In this document: positions 11,053 to 22,139 of the stretch, in pieces
How positions within the stretch are numbered: position 1 is the first letter of the stretch
Layout of the letters: each line of letters begins with the position of its first letter
Source of the DNA: Chenopodium formosanum
Taxonomy: Eukaryota; Streptophyta; Magnoliopsida; Caryophyllales; Amaranthaceae
Reading direction: 5' to 3'
Assembly (NCBI GenBank): GCA_024500155.1
Contig: CM044868.1
Location: 29,609,165-29,673,164 of the forward strand
Length of the DNA: 64,000 nt
Notes under the pieces: generated by a model
Seen by the model: only the letters and a program-made list of their open reading frames with translations
Databases searched by the model: none
What the model was told of the DNA's origin: nothing
Translations under genes and position numbers: made by a program

Positions 11053-13817
11053 TGTAACAACCTAAAAATTCCTTTATTTTAAAATACCTGTTTTGCCCTG
11101 TATAAAACTTTAAATAGGAATATCTAAGACATTACCGCCACCGTGAAAACGATTAAGGCAAATATCAAAGATACACAGCGGAAGACTAATTTTAAAAACC
11201 TTTCCAAAACAAACCAACTTGAAAAGCTAACCAAACAAAAGTAAAGTTAAAACCAAAATGAGCGAAGTAAAATGAAAATCAACCTACAACTTGGAACCAT
11301 TAAAGGCCCTTATTAAAAACCAAACCAAATTCAAACTTGATGTTAGTTCCACATATAAATATTAGCATAAATAATTAAAGCAGAAACACATTGTAACTAA
11401 TATAAACTAGCATGATTCGCTCTTCACTCGTGCCCCATCATGAATATGCCTCAATACCTGAAAAGCTTATCTCTACTTGTCTCCACTACTCTCCATTAAA
11501 AATGGGTCATCATAGGGCCAAGATAAAGACATGGCCAAAACACACAAACACACACAATCAACAAAGCTGAGTACATAAGCGTAATTAAACACACTAACAT
11601 GCTTCCACCTATCAACACACACTTACCTCATTGCACCAGTTCACATGCACACACACCAATCAACGAGACACAATGACTAGACACTAATTAATTCATTTTG
11701 CATTGATTACGCATCGAACGGGTTTCCACCTATTAACCTCCCCCAAATAAATTTGAGGTTAACTGGCACGGGAGCTAACCGTGCCAGCAACAAACCTGTG
11801 CCACACATAGGTGACGGAATTCCAGCGCATAATAATAATAAAAAGGAATATACAGCGTCCTGTACTCCGTTAGAAGTTATGATCAAATATAAAGTCACAT
11901 AACTCCCCCCATATATTCATACTCAAGGTATATACGTTCCAAGAGTTTTGGTGCGTTATCTCTTTCACTTTACGTTATTTACATATTATTAAACTTGGTG
12001 ATGACTCTCAAAGCATAATAAGTCAATCAACAATAATTATACAATCAAAAAAACATACCAATTTAATTCTTGAATAATTAGTGACCACATATTATTTATT
12101 GTTGAACCCTTTTTAATTCTACCTCAGTGTCAAAGATACCTTAAACGCATAATGCGCCAAAAATCCTATCCCTCGGTGTTAAAAACACCTTAAGTGCACA
12201 AAGGCACCAACATATAATTTATTCCTCATGTACATAGACACTTATATAGCTCCTTCCTCATGCTTAAAGCATCAATAAAAATTATATGAACCATAATAAA
12301 ATTTCTTTTCAATATTCCAAACATAATTAAACAATTAGTTTGATTAAACATGCTCTCTATCAAGCATAAATAAATATGTGGTTCATAAATAATATTCCAA
12401 ACTATAAATTTCCATTCAATAACTCATCACAAGTAAATCATGCTTCTCAATTCAATCACTAATAACATCCAAATCACAAATTTCCATTCCAAACCTAGCA
12501 TGATACTATTTTAAATTAATCAAACACATTTAGCATGCTACTTCGTCAACATAACTATGCTTAGTACGCGAACGTACCTCAAATAAGCTCTTAAAATAAT
12601 CGAGTACTCTACAACAATTCTCGAACCAAGTCTCCTACATAAAGGGACAATAATACTATATTAATTACCATTGTATACACAATTTCCAGCAACTTAAACT
12701 CACTTTAAATAAATTATAATAATCTGAAAATTATTTAAAAACCCCTAATTAAACTCCTTTTAAATGAATAATCACACCCTTTTATTAAAAATCACAATTA
12801 TACTACTTTAAATAAAATTCCAACATTTTAAACTAATAAAAAAATCCCTTAAAACTTCATCAAAATACATCTTTATACTTAAATTATCCATAGAAACATT
12901 AAATTTTCTCTTACCCCTTTTAAACTCAAAGATAAAATTTAAAGCATAAAAAAAAACTTCGTTAAAAATCAAAAACTGCTCGAAAATTGTATTTAGAGGC
13001 TGAATTTGGCCACGAGAGGGTAGTGCTCACTACCAAAGGTTGTGAGTCTTTCTTAAAACGTTGTTTCCACTCGAAAAATACTACTTTTTTTTTTATCAAA
13101 ATCAGAGGAGTTTAGAACATGATCGGGATTAAAACGAGATTAATATTAACGAACGGAAATCTAATTATTAAAACATGAATTTGCGTGTTCAAAATAAATA
13201 TGGAATTAAGTTAAACTAATAAGTAGTTATAATCACCAAAATTTCAAAACATCATTACTATAAAAGCCCTAAATCAATTATTCATAAAAACCCTAAAATC
13301 ATGATTTTCAATAATTAAAAACCCTAGGTTATAAAATTTAAAAAATCTGATAATTAAAAAGTTCAATCATCAAAATACAATTTGATACTAGTTAAATTAA
13401 TTTCAAACAATAAAATCAAAACCCATAACTCAATAATTATAATTACAGAAATTAATAAAACAAAGGAGAGAAGAAATAAGACTAACCTTTTTGTGTGGGA
13501 AATTTTTTTGGGGATTCATGGGGTATTTATAGAGTAAAAAGTGTAGGATTAAGTTTGGGCTTATAAAAATATGGGCTTGAATTATGGGATAGGGCTTAAG
13601 TTATGGGTTTTGGAATGGGTTATTCCAATAAGAGTATGTAGGAATAATTTACATTGCCCAATAATTTATAAATGTTTGCCCAAAACTTATTTTACTTTTA
13701 TAAAACTTTATATTTAAAATACTTTAACCCTTTAAAATATTTAATTAAGCCCTTGACAATACATTTTATTAATACTTAAATACTTTATAAAAATACATAA
13801 AAATACGGGGTATTACA
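11053..13817 (-). repeat. 5' LTR of element A
   Basis: 2765 bp from tgtaacaacc to ggggtattaca, partner of 2784-5566. The two LTRs differ only at scattered sites, so the insertion is young compared with the decay of the interior. Confidence 0.9.
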
Positions 13818-15149
13818 AAAAAGCAACAAAATCAATTAAAACAATTAGGGTTTAATAATATTTAGATGTATTATATATAGTCATAAAATATTCGGGTATT
13901 GCAATTTATTGCAATGTTGCAATAATGTTAATAAAAAAAAGTTTAATGTGTTGAATAAGACACAAATTATTAATGGCTCCTTGACCACCACCTTGAAGAA
14001 GAGTGACTAGATTATACTATGAATTAGTATATACAATAGTGGACTAAAGGTTAGAATTCAAAGCCCATTGTAGCCTATACAAACATGCAAGCGATTTCAA
14101 ATTATAAGTTTGTACTTGAAATTACTACCTCCAGTAATCTCGGTATAACTATTGGCACGTAGTTACTATGGGTTTAGAGAAATCCATAAGATGGCAGTAT
14201 ATTGTAATAAAAACAAATGAAGTTGATGAAAAGTGGGCCATGGTTTGTAACAGTACAGTGAAACAAAATGGGGGTTGATAAAAAGAAGCGGGAGTTGAAA
14301 TTTTCCCTTTAGAAAAAGTAAAAAAATAAATAAAAGGGAGTGGAAGCTCATTCACTAATAATAGCAACTTCATTGTTCCCCAAATCATCTTCAAACCATG
14401 AATTCTAAAGACCAAATAGCAAAAGTTTTGTGTTGAAATCGATAATAGGGATGAGAAATCCTTTAGCACACATTTTGGGTGTGGATCTAGCTGAAGCATT
14501 AGGCGAAGATGTCGAAGTCGGTCATGGATGCGCAAGGGAATTGCGATTCGAGGATTAGAATGTAAGTATTAACCTTTGTTATTGCTCTATATTGAAATGA
14601 AGGGATGTAAATGAGTATTTGAAGTGGGTAATTATGAAATGTAGTGTCTTTTTGTTAGATGATGAAGATGTTAGGGTTTGGATAGTTTGTTGTAAATGTC
14701 ATTTGCACTTCAACCCTTGTAATTTAGTAAGGAAATTGGTGATTCGTAATGTTTAATTGAGTAAATCTTTGATATGAATGTTGATTGTTCAGTGTAAAAT
14801 GGGTATTGTAGTTCAGTTTATCAAATTTATTTTATGTATTATGATTGTTGAAAATGTGTTGGTTTTAGATTGGGGATGGAGTAAAGTATGAGTTTCTCCT
14901 AATTTTATGATTATCAATGAACACCCAAAAAAAAAAAAAAAAAAAAAAAACGAAATGATCTTGTGTTTTTTCCTTTTACAGTATTGGGAGTGTGGGTTTG
15001 CATGCGTATTTGCTATGGTTGGTTTGTATTGTTATGAATTATGTGATGTTATAGTTTGTCGGGTTTGGTGTTAATGTGTTTGTTATTTGTTTTGTCGTGA
15101 TGTTGTAACGTTTTATTTAGAAGGAGTATTTGTTGTGTTTGTGAATTAG
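13818..15149. other. Upstream region of the FAR1-like pseudogene
   Basis: AT-rich DNA to the right of element A. At 14509 an ATG opens a short frame (MSKSVMDAQGNCDSRI) that ends at a GTAAGT donor-like site at 14562. The next acceptor-like AG at 15148 precedes the acidic exon of the FAR1-like gene. This could be exon 1 and intron 1, but the phase does not join cleanly, so I leave it as a suggestion. A poly-A run lies at about 14928-14950. Nothing else stands out. Confidence 0.4.
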
Positions 15150-16553
15150 GTGGATTTTGGTGATGGATATAAAGATGGTGGGGATGATGTATATGTTTAT
15201 GAGGAGGTATTAGAGAGTGAGCGATTAGACAGGGATGATGGATTAACAGAAGGAGGTGAGCAGGAGGATGAAGTGGGTGAAGGTTTAGAGGTTGAGGATA
15301 AGGGGACAGATTATGATGAAGATGAAGTTGAGTGTGGTGTTGAAGGGGAATTTGATGGTGTAGGTACAGATGGTTCCACATTCTTAACCCTAAAGAAGAA
15401 CACAATGATGGTGCACACCATGTTTGGTGTGGAAGAGGAAGTACCACCCCGAACTTTAGGCATGGTAATTGGGAGTTGGGATGAGTAAGATACTTATTTC
15501 TGGAGTTATGGAAAGCAAAGGGATTTTGGTACAGTGAGGGCTGCTTTTGGGTGGGTTGATGTGAATAAAGAATTGGAAAATGAGAAGTGTTGTAAGCAGA
15601 GAAGGAACACGAAGTGGACTGGTGATTGTTATGTTAAACCAGAAAGTGTGGGGTCCTGTGGAATTGTATGCCAGTGTTAATGAGGATGGGAACTAGGTTG
15701 TTTGGAGCTGAATTTGAAGCAGAAAGGACACATTGTTACACCGGGAAGGTCAAAGGATGTATCGATGTACCGTAAGCATGAGTTAATGGCGAAAACAGTC
15801 TCTTGGTGAACCAGGTGCACACGGCAAAAAAGTCTAAGGTGAAGGTATCCCAAATGTTCAGTTGTTATGCTCGAGAGCGTAATGGAATGGAGGAGATGAC
15901 ATTTACGCAAAGAGATTTGGAGAATGCGGTGGCTCAGAAAACCAAACTTGAGCTTACTAAGGGTGATGCAAATGGCATGATAGAGTACTTCAACAAAATG
16001 AGTGCTGACAATCAAAAACTTTTCCATCTATGTCAGTTTGGGAAGGACAGGGCATTACAAGACGTTTTGTGGGTAGACGGGAGGAGTAGAGCTGCGTATG
16101 AGGAGTTTGGAGATGTAGTGTGTTTTGACATTCCGTATTTGACAAACAAATTTCACATTCCCTTTGCTGTGTTTCTTGATGTGAACCATCATGGGCAGAG
16201 TATTTTGTTTTGGTGTGGATTGATCTCTTGGGACACGGCGTAGACCTATGAGTGAGTGTTGAGGACTTGGCTACATTGCATGCGGGGTAAAGCTTCTATA
16301 TCAATCCTAACAGATTAAGATACGTCGATTAGGAAAGCTGTAAAATTGACTCTGCCCGAGAGTTGCCATGGGTGGTGTATATGGCACATACTTTAGAAGT
16401 TTGGGAAGTATGTGGGTAAGCATGAGGACTATGAAGTTGTAAAGGATGAGTTTGAAAGTATCATTTGTGGCAATTTAGATCTTGATGAATTTTTAGATTG
16501 TTAGGTGAATGCAGTTGATTATTACAAACTAGGAGATAACAGTTGGCTTGAAG

Positions 16554-16847
16554 GTACCGCACTTCCATGTCTTCTTTTATTTTAAATTTGATCGTTAGTG
16601 AGTTCTTGTTAGAATTTGCAGAGTTGTGGCTGTCCGTGTGGAGGGGACTGATAGTTGGTTCAGTTCTGCTTTAGAGTAGGAGCAAGTGCAGTGGTACATT
16701 TCAGTACCATTGATTGTAAATGTTTGCATGTACTTCATGTGTGTGGCACATTTTTAATACACTGAATGTACCAGTGAAAGGAGCCCAGGTATATGAGGTG
16801 TGGATGTTTTTGTAGAACAACCACTAATTGCAATTATGTGAATGTAG
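16554..16847 (+). other. Retained intron of the FAR1-like pseudogene
   Basis: The exon before it ends in NSWLE and the exon after continues with LYKERQMW, which are neighbouring blocks in FAR1-type proteins. The segment starts GTACCG and ends ATGTAG. It contains three GGTACA/TGTACC-type motifs (16691, 16704, 16768), the same motif scattered through the following 7 kb. Confidence 0.7.
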
Positions 16848-18078
16848 GGTTGTATAAGGAAAGGCAGATGTGGATCCCAGCGTATTTAAAGTATTTATTC
16901 TGGGCGAGATGAAAACAACCCAACGTTCAAAAAGTTTTAATAACTTCTTCCAAGGTTATGTTGACAAGCATACAACGTTGTCTAAATTCGTGCTTTGATA
17001 CTTGCGATGCAATGATGATAAAGGCGGAGTCAGAAAGCATTGCAGACTCCAATACAATACGTTATGTGAGGCATATAGCGACGGATTTCCCAGCGGAGGA
17101 AGTGTTCCAGAAGTGTTACACAGATGCAAAATTCAAAGAAGTTCAGCAGGAATGTAAGAAGATGTTGTATGTGCATAGCTTAGATGATTAGGAAGTTAGT
17201 GAGAATCTAGTTGAGTTTGTTATTGAGGATCGAGTGTGGATCAAGGAAAAACATGCAAAGAACAAATTCGTGACTAAGATTCGAAGATACTACAGGGTGT
17301 GTTATGACAATGATACATATGAAGCTACTTGTGAATGTAAACACTTTTAGTGTCATGGAATTATTTGTCGACATATGATCTTTGTGTATGACCATTGTGG
17401 TGTTTCCATTGTTTATGATAAGTATATTCTGTGTCGTTGGAGGAAAGATAGTCAAAGGAAACACACATGAGTGAAAGTAGCTTACCATGATCCACTTAAA
17501 ACCGAAGAAGCCAGGAAATATCACAAAATGATGGGGATGTATGAACCTATTTGCTCAAAGGCCTCAGGTTTTAAGGAGGGTGTTGAGGTTGTGGTGGAGT
17601 TGTTGCAATTTATAGACCTGAGAGTCGATGAAGTGTTGGTAATGGTTGCCAAAATATAAAAAGAGACAGTTAAAGATAATGAAAATGAAGGCGAGGATGA
17701 GGGCGTACATGGTGTTCTTAGGAAGCCTTCTTCTGTGGATTTGAACTAGGGTCTGTTTCTTCAAATACACCAGCCACACAATCATCTGGGATGCCTAATA
17801 CAATCCCTACACCAGTTAATGCCTTTGTGGGGGAGTTGTGATGGATCAGTTCCGCGGTGATTAAGGATCCAGCGTTGCCCAAGAAGAAGGCTCATCGTAC
17901 AACCAATGTAGGTATGCATCTTGCACAGAGAAAAAGGGAAAAGAATAGGCAGCTAAGGCGAAAAATGCAGCAAAGGATAAAGCTGAGGCAACACAAAACA
18001 GTACGTCATGGCCAACGCATGAGTACATACATTCGGTTAGAGGGATCAAATGAGGGATTTGGATGGTTCCTTAGGGTA

Positions 18079-18243
18079 CTTTACTTCCGTAAGGGGAACA
18101 AATTTTGGTGGTTTTTTTTTTTGCAAGTGTATTAGGTACCCCTAGTGCATTAGGTTCCAGTCACTTTACTTTTGTTAGGGGAGCAAAATCTGGTGGTTTT
18201 TTTGCAAGTGTACTAGGTACTCCTTGTGCATCAGGTTCCAATG
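18079..18243 (+). repeat. Two-copy 83-bp tandem duplication at the end of the FAR1-like gene
   Basis: Units 18079-18162 and 18163-18243 both run from actttactt to gcat(t/c)aggttcca. In one frame they encode two repeats of about 28 residues, SVRGTNFGGFF...GTPSALGSS and FVRGANSGGFF...GTPCASGSN, just before a TAA at 18249. A third, shorter SVRG precedes them. Gly/Ser-rich repeats in the right place suggest a duplicated C-terminal tail. Confidence 0.7.
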
Positions 18244-18251
18244 ACCAGTAA

Positions 18252-19029
18252 TATAGTATGATTGATTTGGTAAATTAATGGTGTGGTATGTATTTTTTGT
18301 ACTTCTTATTAAAACAGCTTGCAGTGGTACAATTATTGCTCATAAATTGTACCATTACTCATTTATCCGCGTTTCTTAAATAAAATAGGTGATTATTCTT
18401 ATGTACTTTCAAGTGTTAAATTATGTAGCATCTAGTATTGTTAGCTTTGAAATTAGATTGATTTGTAAGTTAGGTAATGTACTTTAGTAAGGTGGCGTCC
18501 ATATCATCAACATCCTAGAAGTGTTACAAGCAGATGTACTTATGTTAATAAGGTGTTTTTGCAAGCATATCCATGGTTCATTGATGGTGGATACCCGTAG
18601 GACAACTTCAATACCACAGTATCGCCAGTGGTACAATATTCATGATAAGCTGTACTATTAAAAAAGCTCAGGCGTGGTTTGTGTTCCGGGTGGTACAGAC
18701 AACGTAACATAATTGAAAATAGATAAACTAAGGAATTGGAAAGTTGAATCGACTTATAATGAAATTACATAGAAAATATAAAAACTTGAAGTAAATTAAG
18801 TTATTAAAAGACAAAAACTCCAGTAATAAACACAACCATAGGATACTTCATTATAATTACCATCATCATAGTTAAAGATATGCACACATAATCGAACTAC
18901 AATGTCCAAAATATGACTTAATTGTTCAAAATAGAAGCAAAACTAATTGATACCATTCAAAAGTTGCATGGTTAAAAAGAACCAAAACAAAAACAATTCG
19001 TCAAAATTAGCATGATCAAACCAGACATA
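18252..19029. other. Non-coding spacer with GGTACA-type motifs
   Basis: No gene is visible. The motif cagtggtacaa or its complement recurs (18322, 18348, 18625, 18690), each in similar surroundings. The rest is AT-rich and unremarkable up to the MITE. Confidence 0.5.
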
Positions 19030-19290
19030 CTCCCTCCGTCCCAAATTACTCGTAACATTTTGACTTTTGGCACTATTTACACATCTCACTTTGACCTTCT
19101 TTTTTAACTAATATATGAAAGCCAATGAAATCATGTAAAATATTGTTAAGTCTATTATAATGTATATTCTCTTAGTTTAAACCCCTTATTTAAAATTTGA
19201 TAATATATAATAAAAGATATCGTCAGTTTAACATGTACACTGGTAAGCGTGTCCATTTAAAATGTTGCAAGTAAACTGGGACAGAGGGTG
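19030..19290. mobile_element. Stowaway-like (Tc1/mariner) MITE
   Basis: 261 bp flanked by TA on both sides (19028-19029 and 19291-19292). The left end reads ctccctccgtccca and the right end, complemented, caccctctgtccca. Terminal similarity continues for about 32 bp into the shared aacatttt. The CTCCCTCCGTCCC terminus and TA duplication are hallmarks of plant Stowaway elements. It has no coding capacity. Confidence 0.92.
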
Positions 19291-19476
19291 TAACACTCAA
19301 CTCCAACAAATCTAATCTAAGCCAACTAAATAAAAAGATAAAACCTTTTCATCACATATAAAATCCAAAATCAGATTAAATTGTCTTAGATTACTTAACC
19401 TTCATCAGTCGAGTTTTTCAATGGTTGAAGTTGGATGATCGTATTCACCGGATTACTGGCCAGAAATATTTGGAGA

Positions 19477-20013
19477 TCAACGATCACGGACATGGTACAG
19501 AGCATAGGGAACTGTGACTTTGGGTATTTCAGGACTCCTCTTCCTTATCTGCTTCTGCCTCCGACTAGGCTTGACTAGTGCCACGACTTCAACCGGCGGT
19601 TACAGTCCTTCCCCACCAACATATGTGGCTCCTTCTTAAGCACCAGTGCCCTCTTGTCTAGGACCATCTCCAACTGCTGCTTGCCCTGCTGCACCACCCC
19701 GACCAGGATCCCTCTTCATAGCCGCTGACTTCTCTCTCCTAGTGGGTCTCTTCTTAGCCCCCAGCCTAAGCGGACTTTCGTTCACCCTTGTGCTCTATGC
19801 GACATTGCTCTGTGCCTATTCATTACAAATGTTAGAAATGGCGGTAGAAACATCATTCAACTAAGACTACAAGATGTTCCATATGAACTGATGGTTGGTT
19901 AATTGCTCTCTTAACATTTCCTCCTTCAACTCAAGGAATTCTAACTCTGAGTAGTTGGGTTGATCTTTGTCTGATAGGTCTATTGGTTGTTTGCCTTTGT
20001 TTTGTTTCACCAT
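19477..20013 (-). pseudogene. Decayed ORF convergent to the FAR1-like gene, function unknown
   Basis: From an ATG at 20013 a single frame can be followed for about 178 codons to TGA at 19477 with no frameshift but six internal stops (four TAG, two TAA). It begins MVKQNKGKQPIDLSDKDQ, passes an acidic/Leu stretch (YSELEFLELKEEMLREQL) and ends in a strongly basic part with RLGAKKRPTRREKSAAMK, a Gly/Ala-rich run and KPSRRQKQIRKRSPE. I do not recognise the family. Conservation of one frame across the stops shows it was a real protein gene until recently. It faces the FAR1-like pseudogene tail to tail, the arrangement of mudrA and mudrB in MuDR, so it may be a MULE accessory gene. That is inference. 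Confidence 0.6.
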
Positions 20014-20912
20014 TTTTGGAATTAAAGAAAGTACAAAAATGTGGAATAATTGAAAGTAAATGGGTGAAATCTAAGAAGAAGAGGACAATGAAAGAGGAAG
20101 AAATTTGGAGAAGTTATATGATAATGTGAGAAGTTATATGAACATGGAAGTTAAATAAACATAGTGGAAAGAGAAGTTATATGATCATGGAAGTTGAATA
20201 AATATAGTGGAAGGAGGAGTTATATTATCATGGGATGATGTAATACGTAACCCTTCAACTCCCTCTTTCTTCATGCTAGTTTAATAACTGTAATGCGTGG
20301 GAAAAATTATGAACCCACGATTTTATGAATTCTCCATTGTTCACAATCATTTTCTAAATCATGTACCATTGGAGGTAATCATGTACCATTTAATGTAGCC
20401 AATTTTGAGATGGTATATACGATCGTCAATAATGTACCATTGATCATTTATTTGCACTTGTTAAATAAATTGATTCATAACATTACTTTAAAACATCATT
20501 TAATTTTGTTTTTCAAATACCTCTAGCTAATAGTTTATTTTTATGTCAATATAACGATATGTTGAAACTAATTAAAATTTTGGTCATGAAATTTTATTAG
20601 TGTATATATATTATCACAAATTAAGGATTTATAGAGAATGGTATATCTATAAATTAAATGTTGTGTTTGACAATTATATCATATGTCGAATTCTAGAGCA
20701 AGCAAAAATACAAATTACCACTTTAATTTGTAAATAATGTAATTATAAAAAAAATTATCTTATTTAGTAAAAGTAAAAAAAAAAATTATTATCTTTCACC
20801 GAGACACTTGATTGAGATAATAAATTTAATACACCCGACATTCATAAAGGATTTGTGTACTGAATGACTCATCAAACGTAGTGAAAAATGATCATATCTC
20901 CTTTTAACTTAT

Positions 20913-20974
<62 letters not shown>

Positions 20975-21609
20975 GTTGTTGTTGTTGTTTTTTTTTTTTT
21001 CTTCTGTTACATACATATATATATTATCTACAAATACACTTTTAAGACAATAACAAAAAAGTATTAAGCTATAATTATTAGATAGCTAGCTTCACAAAGA
21101 TTTTTTAAATCAACAAATAATGATGATATCATATATGTACATCATTAATCCATAAACATAAACTACAATAATATAGATCAGTGAATCCCAATTATTGATT
21201 GTTCTTGCCTTTAGTGATCAGATTAGTATTTTATTTTCCGTTAAAATGATTTTTAGGCACAAAAGGTTATATATTATTTAATGATAATATATATGTGTAT
21301 GTTGTGCCGTTTTGGTAATAGTTTCAGTGAAAATTTTAGTTTGTTGTTTGATTTAATTTTGAAGTTTATTAATACTACAATATCGTTAGTGGGGGGTTAG
21401 AATTAGGACAAATGATTTACCACTTCATAGTCAGTGGTAAATCCGGCAAAGTAGTATGTACCACTAAAAGTTGCGTGGATTTCTAATGAAATTATATAAA
21501 TAAGTATAAAGACAAGAAGTGCATTGGTTTATTAATTTAAAAAACTTATAGCGAACATGATAGAGGGGGAAAAAAAGGAAGAAAGAAAACATGAATGGAA
21601 AAAAAATGA
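20014..21609. other. AT-rich spacer with T60 run
   Basis: No gene is visible. Contents are GGTACA-type motifs at 20362-20390 and 20408-20440, a run of 60 T residues at 20914-20973 followed by (GTT)n and more T, and a short inverted-repeat-like block at 21417-21470 (ttaccact...agtggtaa). Confidence 0.6.
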
Positions 21610-21921
21610 AACAAACTACTCATTTTCCTGCATGTATTTTTCAAGCGGTTCTCATTCTCTTTCATGTATTTTTCCAAGGCAAGATGCTCGGCCTTTTGTT
21701 ACACGGCGCTTTGTAGAACCTCTTGCCACACCGTGGGCATGTTCCACTTGATTCCCAAAACTATAGTGTTTTATTTTCTTCCCCGGACAAAAGGGGAACC
21801 TAAAACCCGCCATAGTAGACCTTATTTTGCACTTGCTGTCTACCAAATCCTTGTAAGGTTTTTCAGAATACTCCTCAATCTCAGACTCACTATATTCTAT
21901 TTCTTCAATTGAACTCGCCAT
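21610..21921 (-). pseudogene. zf-XS domain fragment of an IDN2/FDM-type RNA-directed DNA methylation protein
   Basis: The ATG at 21921 opens MASSIEEIEYSESEIEEYSE, then KPYKDLVDSKCKIR, FRFPFCPGKKIKHYSFGNQ, VEHAHGVARGST and KRRVTKGRASCL. This follows the N-terminus and zf-XS zinc finger of the SGS3-like IDN2/FDM family: acidic SESE start, YxxLxxGxxK, CPFCPxKK, HAxGVG and KRxxKxKAxHLAL. The first Cys of the finger is Phe (FPFC for CPFC). A one-base shift after the finger moves the continuation LALEKYMKENE to the next frame, after which an imperfect copy of that segment follows and the frame closes. In the family this finger is followed by XS, coiled-coil and XH domains, none of which is present. 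It is best read as a captured or retained gene fragment. Confidence 0.75.
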
Positions 21922-22139
21922 TTTAATTTTTTTTTCTTTCCTTGTCATAAACCGCCTAAGTTATATGTTTTTTTTTTTTTTAATTTTAACACCATTCACT
22001 ATATATAGATGATTAGATGTGAATATGTGACAATTAAAAGTCAACATTTTTTATTCAATTTGCAGTTGAAAATGGGGAGTTTTGAAACAATCAAGGACTT
22101 CATTCTTTAAATTACCGATACATTTTTGTTTATTAATTG

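Larger units (their letters stand above)
2784..13817 (-). mobile_element. Element A: Ty3/gypsy LTR retrotransposon, chromovirus-like, decayed
   Basis: An 11.0-kb element bounded by two nearly identical LTRs (2784-5566 and 11053-13817) that end in TG...CA. Orientation is fixed by a polypurine tract beside the left LTR and a primer site beside the right LTR, both on the minus strand. The internal 5.5 kb holds only remnants of pol; a decayed integrase is the one part I can identify. Flanking pentamers are ataaa and aaaaa, an imperfect target duplication. The LTR start on the sense strand (tgtaataccccg) and the duplicated 3' end resemble Tekay-type chromoviruses. The near-intact LTRs beside a heavily decayed interior suggest mobilisation in trans as a non-autonomous element. 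Confidence 0.85.
15150..18251 (+). pseudogene. FAR1/FHY3-like MULE transposase pseudogene
   Basis: Broken frames follow the order of FAR1-related transposases. An acidic N-terminal segment rich in D, E and G (15150-15400) leads into LGMVIGSWDE, typical of the start of a FAR1 DNA-binding domain. The MULE core follows at 15803-16243 with WVDGRSRAAYEEFGDVV, CFDIPYLTNKFHIPFAVF and NHHGQSILFW. Next come ILTD (second Asp region) and a degraded HRWCxWHI segment (about 16300-16390). LYKERQMWIPAYLKY and a TTQRSKSFNNFFQGYV box lie around 16850-16960. A SWIM zinc finger (CECKHF, then CHGIICRHM) lies at 17334-17383. Many stops and frameshifts remove function. An intron is still recognisable at 16554-16847. 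I found no terminal inverted repeats, so it could be a domesticated-type FRS gene relic rather than an element. Confidence 0.85.

Noticed and set aside
2784..13817. Element A as a member of family B
   Set aside because: LTR sequence, length, primer site (tRNA-Met type) and tract all differ.
15049..15447. His/Leu/Pro-rich open frame on the minus strand
   Set aside because: It is the complement of the acidic exon of the FAR1-like pseudogene; composition explains it.
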